Source: Limisphaerales bacterium (GTDB lineage: Bacteria; Verrucomicrobiota; Verrucomicrobiia; Limisphaerales; UBA11358). From it: a stretch of DNA of 40,871 nt. Shown piece by piece: positions 16,420 through 24,185 of the stretch. A program made the position numbers and the translations under genes. Within the stretch, counting starts at the first letter, position 1, and every line of letters begins with the position of its first letter. The DNA is taken from NCBI GenBank assembly GCA_025362675.1, contig JANYFN010000241.1:1-40871 (forward strand), written 5' to 3'. Below the pieces are notes generated by a model. The model ran no database searches and was not told where the DNA came from. It saw only the letters and a program-made list of their open reading frames with translations.

Positions 16420-19400
16420 ATGAACCCCCCAATCAAAAATTTCAAAAGGATCTTCCTCATGGTGATTTTGGTAGGGAGCGCGCTGGGAGCAAAAACTTCT
16501 TGGGCGCAAACAAATGATGCGATTCGCATCGTGGCCTTGGGCGGCGCGGGCAAGGTGGAATATCTTCAAAAAGGGGCGGCCCACTGGCAACCGGCCGCAG
16601 TTGATACGCAGCTCGACCCGCTTGATCGAGTGCGCACGTGCACAAATAGTTCGGTCGTAATCCGCTGGTCGGATCAGAGCGTGCTGCGTTTCGAGGCCTT
16701 GACGGAACTAGAAATTTTACCAGCCGAAACGATCCAGGACGACCACGGCTTGAATCTTGTTCGCGGGCTACTTTATTTTTTCCACCGTGGCCAACCTGGT
16801 CGCATTCGCGTCATCACCAGCGGCGCGCTGGCAGGTATCAAGGGCACGGAATTTGTGATGTCGGTTGCGTCTGAAAATGGCGTTGAAAAAACCGCGTTAG
16901 CGGTGATCGACGGGCAAGTCAGCTTGAGCAACGCCGCCGGCACTTTGGACCTCACCAATCATGAACAAGCGATTGCCGAATCGGGCCGGGCACCGGTGCG
17001 CACCCCGGGTTTTATCGCAAACCATATTTTACAATGGTGTTTTTATTATCCCGGTGTGTTGGATTTGAATGATCTGTCACTTGCGCTGGACGGGAAAAAT
17101 ATTTCAAGCGAATCGCTCGCCGATTATCGCGCTGGGGATCTACTCGCAGCGCTGGCAAAAATTCCCAGCAGCGAGCCGACGAGTGCAGAGACCGAAAAAA
17201 TTTATCGTGCGGCCGTGCTGCTGAATGGTGGACAGATCAGCGCGGCGGAAGCGGAGCTTGCGCGGATCAATGTCACGCAGTCGCCGGAAAATATTCAGCG
17301 TCTCGCCAACGCGCTCCGCCTGCTTATTGCGGCGGTGAAACAGGAGCCGTTCACCGCCGTAACTAATCCGCAGCTCGCCACGGAATTTCTCGCCGCCTCG
17401 TATTATGCCCAGTCGCAAGCCGGTCCTAACTCATTGGAAAAGGCGCTGCGATTTGCGCGTCAGGCCGTGGAAAAATCTCCGGAGTTTGGTTTCGGTTGGG
17501 AGCGAGTGGCAGAATTGGAATTTAGTTTTGGTCGCACGGAGCGGGCCTTGACCGCTTTGGAAAATGCCCTGCATTTTTCCCCACGCAACGCCGAAGCCCT
17601 GTCGTTAAAGGGTTTTCTGCTGGCCGCACAAAATCGGATACCCGAAGCCAGCGCGCAGTTTGAGCGCGCGTTGGCGGTTGATTCCGCGTTGGGCAACGCC
17701 TGGCTCGGGCGCGGACTTTGTCAGATCCGCAGCGGGAAACTCAAAGCGGGCCGTGAAGATTTATTGATCGCGGCCGCGATGGAGCCGCAGCGCGCCACAC
17801 TCCGCAGCTATCTCGGTAAGGCTTTTGGCGATGCGGGCGACACTCCGCGGGCGTTGCACGAATTTGCCCTCGCAAAAAATCTCGACCCTAATGATCCGAC
17901 TGCATGGCTCTATTCTGCGCTGCTCAACGAACAGAATAACCAAGTCAACGATGCCGTCCGCGACCTGGAAAAATCACAGGAGTTGAATCATCATCGCGGC
18001 GTTTACCGTTCGGGAATGCTGCTTGATCAAGACCGCGCTGTGCGGAGCGCGAACTTGGCGCGGATTTATGCGGAAGCGGGATTAGATGATGTGGCGGTGC
18101 GCGAAGCCGGGCGGGCGGTAAGTGCGGATTACGGAAACTTCTCCGCGCATTTATTTCTCGCCAACAGTTACCAGCAATTGCGCAACTCGAGTCCGTTTGA
18201 TTTGCGGTTTGAAACGCCTGCGTTCAGCGAATACCTCATTGCCAGCTTGCTCGGCCCGGCCGATGGCCGATTGCTCGCGCAACCGGTGTCACAGCAAGAA
18301 TACACACACCTGTTTGATCGCGATTCGTATGGCTTCAGTTCGAGCACGGAATATTTGAGCCGCGGCGCGTTCAACCAGTATGCGGCGCAATACGGCACGC
18401 AGGGAAATTTTAGTTATGCGGTGGAGTCAGACTACAATTGGGATCCGGGCCAGACGCCAAATGGCAGCCTAGAATCGCGGCAATTTTCGGCCAAAATAAA
18501 ACAGCAGTTGACGCCGAATAACGGGCTGTTTTTTGAGGTGTTGGATTTTCAGCGGGACGCTGGCGATGTTTCGCAGCGCTATGATCCCAGCCAGGCCGAC
18601 TTAGGTTTGAAAGTGCGGGAAAAACAAGAGCCCACCATTCTGCTTGGCCTAGATCACAAATGGAGTGAGGATCAGCACACGCTTTTTCTGGCCAGTTTTT
18701 TCAATGACGAGCTCTCTCTATCCTCTCCAAATGCTTCGAGTTATTTGCTAAAAAGCCTCAATGATGGTGATCCAGCTTTTCGGTTCGCGCCGGTTAATCT
18801 CTCAGAGAATTTTGTAAATCGGTTGAACATGGAATCGGTGGAGGTGCAACATCTGTTGACCTATGCCCAATTTCAAACCGTCGCGGGTCTGCGTTTTCAG
18901 GCCAGCCAGTTCCGCCTTGCGAATGAACAGTCCACCTCGGCGAACACGGATCCATTCGACTTGATTTACTTCGCCGACACAGTGGTGACCAATCAGTCAT
19001 TTCATGCGCAATCACTGCGTGTCACTCCCTACTTTTATGAATACTGCCATCTAACCCAAAAGTTTTGTCTTATGGGCGGGCTGGCTTACGACTATCAAAG
19101 CTTGCCGCAAAACTCGCTCTTTGCACCGCTCGGAGACGGCGAGCGGATAGAGAAACAACTTTCGCCAAAGGCCGGCTTGGTGTGGGAGCCGACGGCGCAC
19201 TCCGCCATCCGCGCGGCGTATGCCCAATCTTTGGGCGGAGCTAATCTGGATCAGAGCGTGCGGCTGGAACCGACGCAACTCGCTGGATTTGTCCAAGCCT
19301 ATCGGAACCTCATGCCAAGTTCACTCGTCGGCGGCATCAGTGGGGAACGCAGCGAGACCTTTGATTTTTCAATTGAGAACCGGTTCAGTTCAGGAACTTA

Positions 19401-19962
19401 TTTAGCGCTCTCGGCAGAGGTATTGCATGCGACCGATCAGCAGTCAGTCGGAGCGTTTTCTCGGGTGCAATCGAGCGGTCAGGGGAGTGCGGTCCAACTG
19501 GCCGAACAGCTCGCGTTTACCGAACGCTCGCTAGATTTTTCGGCGCATCAGTTGCTCGGAAAATTTTTCAGCCTTGGAGCTCACTACCGCATTTCAGACG
19601 CCCAGCTGGATACTTTATTTCCCCAGATAAATTCCAGCCTTGGAAACAATAAATCTAACCAAAGCGGATTACTGCATTTGACGAGTCTCGCCTTGTCATT
19701 CCAACACCCCGGCGGCTGGTTTGCCAGTATTGAAGGCCAATGGTGGCACCAGGATTTGCGCGAGGATTCGGCCACTGTTCCCGGCGATGACTTCTGGCAG
19801 GCCAATGCCATGGTCGGCTATCGTTCCCCGCGCCGACACTTTGAAGCTTCGCTGGGGTTACTCAATCTGACTGACCAAGGCTATCGCCTGCAGCCGATCA
19901 ACCTGTATCCCGACCTCCAACGCCAGCGCACGCTGGCCGTGCGGCTACAGATAAATTTTTGA
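16420..19962 (+). CDS. FecR-TPR-outer-membrane beta-barrel fusion protein
   Basis: A 1180-residue secreted protein. The signal peptide (MNPPIKNFKRIFLMVILVGS, cleavage near SWA-QT, about residue 29) is followed by a FecR domain (about 35-185). Typical FecR features are DRVRTCTNSSVVIRWSDQSV, LVRGLLYFF and SGALAGIKGTEFVMSV. Residues 330-530 are TPR repeats (FGFGWERVAELEFSFGRTER, NAWLGRGLCQIRSGKLKAG). From about 630 to the end, alternating aromatic strands form a TonB-receptor-like barrel finishing RQRTLAVRLQINF, with the terminal phenylalanine expected for BAM assembly. FecR in classical systems passes a signal to an ECF sigma factor; here it is fused to its own barrel. AGAGG lies 7 bases before ATG 16420. 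No TonB box or plug was recognised. Confidence 0.8.
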   Translation: MNPPIKNFKRIFLMVILVGSALGAKTSWAQTNDAIRIVALGGAGKVEYLQKGAAHWQPAAVDTQLDPLDRVRTCTNSSVVIRWSDQSVLRFEALTELEILPAETIQDDHGLNLVRGLLYFFHRGQPGRIRVITSGALAGIKGTEFVMSVASENGVEKTALAVIDGQVSLSNAAGTLDLTNHEQAIAESGRAPVRTPGFIANHILQWCFYYPGVLDLNDLSLALDGKNISSESLADYRAGDLLAALAKIPSSEPTSAETEKIYRAAVLLNGGQISAAEAELARINVTQSPENIQRLANALRLLIAAVKQEPFTAVTNPQLATEFLAASYYAQSQAGPNSLEKALRFARQAVEKSPEFGFGWERVAELEFSFGRTERALTALENALHFSPRNAEALSLKGFLLAAQNRIPEASAQFERALAVDSALGNAWLGRGLCQIRSGKLKAGREDLLIAAAMEPQRATLRSYLGKAFGDAGDTPRALHEFALAKNLDPNDPTAWLYSALLNEQNNQVNDAVRDLEKSQELNHHRGVYRSGMLLDQDRAVRSANLARIYAEAGLDDVAVREAGRAVSADYGNFSAHLFLANSYQQLRNSSPFDLRFETPAFSEYLIASLLGPADGRLLAQPVSQQEYTHLFDRDSYGFSSSTEYLSRGAFNQYAAQYGTQGNFSYAVESDYNWDPGQTPNGSLESRQFSAKIKQQLTPNNGLFFEVLDFQRDAGDVSQRYDPSQADLGLKVREKQEPTILLGLDHKWSEDQHTLFLASFFNDELSLSSPNASSYLLKSLNDGDPAFRFAPVNLSENFVNRLNMESVEVQHLLTYAQFQTVAGLRFQASQFRLANEQSTSANTDPFDLIYFADTVVTNQSFHAQSLRVTPYFYEYCHLTQKFCLMGGLAYDYQSLPQNSLFAPLGDGERIEKQLSPKAGLVWEPTAHSAIRAAYAQSLGGANLDQSVRLEPTQLAGFVQAYRNLMPSSLVGGISGERSETFDFSIENRFSSGTYLALSAEVLHATDQQSVGAFSRVQSSGQGSAVQLAEQLAFTERSLDFSAHQLLGKFFSLGAHYRISDAQLDTLFPQINSSLGNNKSNQSGLLHLTSLALSFQHPGGWFASIEGQWWHQDLREDSATVPGDDFWQANAMVGYRSPRRHFEASLGLLNLTDQGYRLQPINLYPDLQRQRTLAVRLQINF

Positions 19963-20035
19963 CTTAATTCCTTTTGATACTTTTCTCGCAAACGAATGAT
20001 AAAAAAAGCCGGATGGAAACAGTTTGAGATTTGAA

Positions 20036-20476
20036 TCAAGGAGCCGGCGTCGGTTCGATATCCAGTTTCACCTGCGTGTTCGGGGAATAAAGTTTAGCCG
20101 TAAAACAGACCGTGAAATAATAGTGCGGGTAAGCCGGACTATCAAAAATCTTTTGTTTGGCATCGTAGTTATCCACCGCACAGAGCGTGTTAGTATTGTA
20201 AGACACCGCCAAGTAATAATTGGTTGGCGCAACGAGAACATTATTAGTGAACACCCGAACGTAATGGCTGCCGCTATCCAGAGCATAGCCGCCCGCACCG
20301 TAAAAATTTACCGCCGAGTAGTATTTACCACAACTGCCGACCGTGCCACTTCCAGGTCTTGGTAACGGTTGTTGTGGCGGCGTAACGCCAGTGGAAGACA
20401 CGCTCGCGCAGCCTACCAGCAGCAGAAATAGTCCGAAGCTGAGGTTGGCAAAAAATGGCAGACGATTTTTGGTCAT
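20036..20476 (-). CDS. Small predicted lipoprotein
   Basis: A 146-residue protein with a lipoprotein signal ending in the lipobox LVGC (residues 20-23), Ala at +2, which favours outer-membrane sorting. The mature part starts with a Ser/Pro-rich linker and continues with beta-rich segments (KYYSAVNFYGAGGY, NYYLAVSYNTNTLC) and three further cysteines. AAGGA six bases before the ATG (20476) is a good ribosome site. It lies between the FecR-barrel gene (convergent) and the CHASE2-kinase gene (divergent). Function unknown; an accessory of the envelope sensor is possible. Confidence 0.7.
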   Translation of the reverse strand: MTKNRLPFFANLSFGLFLLLVGCASVSSTGVTPPQQPLPRPGSGTVGSCGKYYSAVNFYGAGGYALDSGSHYVRVFTNNVLVAPTNYYLAVSYNTNTLCAVDNYDAKQKIFDSPAYPHYYFTVCFTAKLYSPNTQVKLDIEPTPAP

Positions 20477-20552
20477 GTTTTTCCTTATATCTTGTTGGTT
20501 GATTTGTTCCCGCAGTTAAGCTGAACCGATTAGCAGTAATGTCGATGTCGTA

Positions 20553-20579
20553 TTTGTCACCAACAGCTCAGCTTGTCAA
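20553..20579 (-). promoter_or_regulatory. Possible promoter of the lipoprotein gene
   Basis: On the minus strand a perfect TTGACA (20579-20574) lies about 100 bp before the lipoprotein ATG. The hexamer 17 bp downstream is CAAATA, a poor -10, so only the -35 half is convincing. Confidence 0.3.
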
Positions 20580-20657
20580 CTGTAAAAGCCGGTCTAAAAA
20601 AACTATCCTCGCGTGGCGGCTGCACTAGACTGTCGCCAGCGGTCGGGATTCTAACTT

Positions 20658-22625
20658 GTGAGCGGTCTAGCCATCATTCAAAAAATGTTTTCGCGTTCCG
20701 CGCTAACGGGCGCGGCCTTGGCGGTGGCGGTTGGCCTGTTGCTGTGGGGCACGCCGTTAGGTGAACCCTGGGAAAATGCGAGTTACGATTATGCTTATCT
20801 CTTCGGCTCACGGGCGGTTACTAACCAGATCGTGTTCATTCAGATGGAGGATGTCGGCGATGAGACCAAGCGAGATCTCCAGCAGGAGCGTGAACAACAC
20901 GCGGCGCTCCTACAAAAATTGACGAGGGATGGTGCCCGGCTGGTCGTGTTCGATGTTTTTTTTCAGACCTCCACCGTAGTCCAAGTGGATGAAAAAATGG
21001 CGGCCGCCATGCGGCAGAACGGTCATGTGGTCTTGATGGGAATCCCTACCGAAGATAACCGGAATAGTGAGTTGGCTGGCGGCAGCATTGTTCAACCTTA
21101 TGCGTTGTTTCTCAACGCCGCGGCCGGTTGCGGATTGGGCTACGTGGATGCGCAGACACTGCAAATTGTGCGCCGGCACTGGCCTTTTTGGAAACCGGGC
21201 GAAGGTGATTTTCACAGTCTCGGCTGGGTAGCGGCGGAGACCTATGGTGTGCGGGTAAATCCAAAAATTGAAAATCAGTGGCTGCGTTTTTATGGGCGAA
21301 ACGGACCGGGTGAAAGGATTTTGTATTCGCGGGCATTGGCGGCGGCTGATGATTTTTTTCGTGGTAAAGTCGTTTTCATCGGCGGTTGGCCGGCGCGGCC
21401 CAACGACCCTGGTTCCGGCGAGCCGAACAATGATAAATTTTCAACGCCCTACACGCATTGGACCGGCCAGGCGATTGGCGGGATCATCATCCACGCGACC
21501 ACATTTTTAAATCTGGTGAATGGTGATTGGTTGCGGCGCCAACCCGCGCAGATAGAATTACTGTTATTGGTGGTGACGGGCTTTTTGATCGGTGGCGGGC
21601 TGCGTCTATTGAAACCATTGCGCGCGCTGCTGGTGGCCATCGGGATTTTTTTTGTAGTGATGTGCGCCTTTGTTTCGTGGAGTTACTACACCCATTATTG
21701 GTTCCCGTGGCTGGTGATCGCCGGTGGGCAGTTACCGTTCGCGCTGGCATGGGCTTGGACCACGAGGCCGCGTCATGTCATGTTTTCTTATGAACGATTT
21801 CCGGGCTATACGCCGGTGGGTGATCCGGTGGGTGAAGGTGCCTACGGCAAGGTCTGGCTCGTGCGCAACACGACGGGCGAATTGCAGGCGCTCAAGGAAA
21901 TTGAATTGACCAAATTTCAGGATACCGAACCTTACGAGCGCGAGTTTCGCGGCATCAAAAGTTATAAACTCATTTCCAATCAGCACCTGGGCCTGCTGCA
22001 CGTTGACTATGTTTATCGTCCCGACCACGCCGGCTATTTTTTTTACGTCATGGAGCTGGGCGACGCGTTGAATCCGAGCTGGGAAAAAAGCGGCGGAAAA
22101 TTTGAACCGCGCGATTTGGGACGCGCCTGTGGCCAGATGGAAGGCCGGAGAATGCCGCCGCGGGAATGTATTCGCATCGGCATCAAACTGCTCGAAGCGC
22201 TCAACTTCTTGCATCAAGCCGGACTCATTCATCGCGACATCAAGCCGGCCAATATTATTTTCGTCAACGGCCATCCCAAGCTGGCGGATGTAGGGTTGAT
22301 CCGCGAAGCGCCGGCCTACGGACAACAAGCTACCAGAGTTTACACTCCCGGCTTCGATGATCCCCTCGGACTGGGCACCAAATTAGCCGACATGTATGCC
22401 TTGGCGATCACGCTTTATATCAGCAGCACGGGTAACAAAGAGGGCTCATTTCCCCAACTGCCGACGCAGGTATGTGACAATCCCGAATTTATGCGGCTGA
22501 ATGAAATCATTCTACGTGCCTGCCAGCCCGTGGCAACCGACCGTTATCCGAGCGCGGCTGAAATGCTGGCCGCTTTTCAAGCGTTACAGGCGGAGCTGAA
22601 CGCCGGCCAAACCCGGCCAATTTGA
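20658..22625 (+). CDS. CHASE2-domain membrane Ser/Thr protein kinase
   Basis: A 655-residue protein. An N-terminal span (about 13-32) leads into a periplasmic CHASE2 sensor (about 40-290; NQIVFIQMEDVGDETKRD, ARLVVFDVFFQTS). Three spans follow at about 299-318, 324-345 and 348-368. A cytoplasmic Hanks-type kinase has GEGAYGKV (392-399), ALKEI with Lys413, and HRDIKPAN (525-532). The Mg-binding DFG is DVG (544-546), and the APE position reads PGFDDP; the helix-F Asp is kept in LADMYALA. It is probably active but atypical. The start is a GTG at 20658; ATG 20685 is an alternative. CHASE2 next to FecR proteins is a recurrent association in bacteria. Confidence 0.85.
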   Translation: MSGLAIIQKMFSRSALTGAALAVAVGLLLWGTPLGEPWENASYDYAYLFGSRAVTNQIVFIQMEDVGDETKRDLQQEREQHAALLQKLTRDGARLVVFDVFFQTSTVVQVDEKMAAAMRQNGHVVLMGIPTEDNRNSELAGGSIVQPYALFLNAAAGCGLGYVDAQTLQIVRRHWPFWKPGEGDFHSLGWVAAETYGVRVNPKIENQWLRFYGRNGPGERILYSRALAAADDFFRGKVVFIGGWPARPNDPGSGEPNNDKFSTPYTHWTGQAIGGIIIHATTFLNLVNGDWLRRQPAQIELLLLVVTGFLIGGGLRLLKPLRALLVAIGIFFVVMCAFVSWSYYTHYWFPWLVIAGGQLPFALAWAWTTRPRHVMFSYERFPGYTPVGDPVGEGAYGKVWLVRNTTGELQALKEIELTKFQDTEPYEREFRGIKSYKLISNQHLGLLHVDYVYRPDHAGYFFYVMELGDALNPSWEKSGGKFEPRDLGRACGQMEGRRMPPRECIRIGIKLLEALNFLHQAGLIHRDIKPANIIFVNGHPKLADVGLIREAPAYGQQATRVYTPGFDDPLGLGTKLADMYALAITLYISSTGNKEGSFPQLPTQVCDNPEFMRLNEIILRACQPVATDRYPSAAEMLAAFQALQAELNAGQTRPI

Positions 22626-22651
22626 AATGCCGCCCGACTGGAGAACGGACG

Positions 22652-22679
22652 TTGCGATAAATTATTTCGCTGGTATAGT
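22652..22679 (+). promoter_or_regulatory. Probable sigma-70 promoter of rseP-ispG
   Basis: TTGCGA (22652-22657), a 16-bp AT-rich spacer and TATAGT (22674-22679), 16 bp before the rseP ATG. This would give a nearly leaderless message. Confidence 0.6.
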
Positions 22680-22694
22680 TTCACCTGATTTTAC

Positions 22695-24179
22695 ATGACC
22701 ATTTTACATTATCTACTCATCGCGCTCGAAGTCGTGCTGATCTTCAATCTCATCATCGGCGTGCACGAGATCGGGCATTTTCTGGCGGCACGTTGGCGCG
22801 GCTTGAAGGTGGAACGCTTCGCGATCTGGTTTGGTAAACCTATTTGGAAGAAAAAAATCGGGGGCGTGGAATATGCGCTCGGTTGGATTCCTGGCGGCGG
22901 TTACGTCTCGCTTCCGCAAATGGCCACCATGGAAATCATCGAAGGCAAAAGCGGTCAGCCGGAAGAAAAAGTCGTGGAACCATTCGCGGAACGTGTTGGT
23001 GGCGAAAAGGGGCAGACTCAAGCCGAGCTGAAAACATTGCCGCCCGTTTCACCGCTCGATAAAATCATCGTGGCCTTCGCCGGGCCTTTGTTCAGTTTTG
23101 GATTGGCGATTGTTTTCGCCATCGTTGTTTGGAAAGTCGGCAAGCCTGCCAACGAAGCTGATAACACAACGCAAATTGGCTGGGTAGATCCGTCCGGTCC
23201 GGCAGCAAAAGCCGGTCTGCTTCCCGGCGACACCATTCTTGAAGTGGACGGCCATCCAGTCACTCATTTTTCCCCGACCAGCGCCGACAGCGTCACCTGG
23301 CGCATCGTCACCAGCACGAGCACAAACATCCCCATCAAATATCGCCGTGACGGTCAGGAAAACATTGCTTACGCCGCGCTGTTTCATCGCGAAACGAAAT
23401 GGTATGAACGCAAGGCGCTACGCCAGATACTTATTTCACCGGTGGACAAAGCCGCCATTTTTGAAATCGCCTCGAACAGTCCGGCGTCCCAGATGGGGTT
23501 GCAGCCGGGCGACCAAATCATCAAGCTAGATGGCCAGAAAATTTACAGTTTCATGTCCGTGCTCTCCGCCGAGAAGGCGATGAGTAATAACTTGGTGAAA
23601 CCATTGACGCTCACCATTCGCCGTGGCATAGAAGAATTTGATCGCACGCTCCTCGCGGTCAAACCGCTCACCCCAACGAATGCGCCGCCACTCTTGGGCA
23701 TCATGTCCTGGCAGGGCGAAACCAATGTTACGCTCGATCATCCGCTGCCGCTGCAACAAATCAAAGACAGCGCGGGACAAATCTATAACACCTTCAGCGC
23801 GTTGTTTGCCCGCCACGGCGAAATCGGCGTGCAGCAACTCGGCGGCGCCGTGATGATCATCCGCGTTTACAGCAAACTGTTTCAAGACGACGACGGCTGG
23901 CGTCGTGTGTTGTGGTTCAGCGTGATTCTCAACGTGAATCTCGCACTGCTGAATCTATTGCCATTGCCGATGCTGGATGGCGGTCACATTTTGCTCTCGC
24001 TCGTCGAGGCGGTGCGTCGCCGCCCGAGCAGCGCGACAATTTTGAATTATATCCAAAACGGTTTTGCGATTTTGCTCATCAGCTTCATGGTCTATATCGC
24101 ATTTTTCGACATCGGCGATTGGTGGCGCAGTTCACGCGCCGACCGCGATGTGCCGGTGGTTTTCGCTCCTCAAAAATAA
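22695..24179 (+). CDS. rseP: Site-2 intramembrane zinc metalloprotease RseP
   Basis: A 494-residue inner-membrane M50B protease. The first span carries the zinc motif HEIGH (24-28), and the third-site motif LLPLPMLDGGH ends the core (Asp428). Two PDZ domains lie between the spans (about 155-235, SGPAAKAGLLPGDTILEVDG; and about 255-335, SPASQMGLQPGDQIIKLDG). RseP cuts membrane-bound anti-sigma factors and signal-peptide remnants. It has a charged insertion (EGKSGQPEEKVVEPFAER) before the PDZ pair. ispG follows by 6 bp; the order rseP-ispG is common, usually with dxr upstream, which is absent here. Confidence 0.93.
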   Translation: MTILHYLLIALEVVLIFNLIIGVHEIGHFLAARWRGLKVERFAIWFGKPIWKKKIGGVEYALGWIPGGGYVSLPQMATMEIIEGKSGQPEEKVVEPFAERVGGEKGQTQAELKTLPPVSPLDKIIVAFAGPLFSFGLAIVFAIVVWKVGKPANEADNTTQIGWVDPSGPAAKAGLLPGDTILEVDGHPVTHFSPTSADSVTWRIVTSTSTNIPIKYRRDGQENIAYAALFHRETKWYERKALRQILISPVDKAAIFEIASNSPASQMGLQPGDQIIKLDGQKIYSFMSVLSAEKAMSNNLVKPLTLTIRRGIEEFDRTLLAVKPLTPTNAPPLLGIMSWQGETNVTLDHPLPLQQIKDSAGQIYNTFSALFARHGEIGVQQLGGAVMIIRVYSKLFQDDDGWRRVLWFSVILNVNLALLNLLPLPMLDGGHILLSLVEAVRRRPSSATILNYIQNGFAILLISFMVYIAFFDIGDWWRSSRADRDVPVVFAPQK

Positions 24180-24185
24180 TTTCCC

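Noticed and set aside
16420-19962. Classical TonB-dependent siderophore receptor
   Set aside because: No plug domain or TonB box was recognised and FecR and TPR precede the barrel, so a transport role is not supported.
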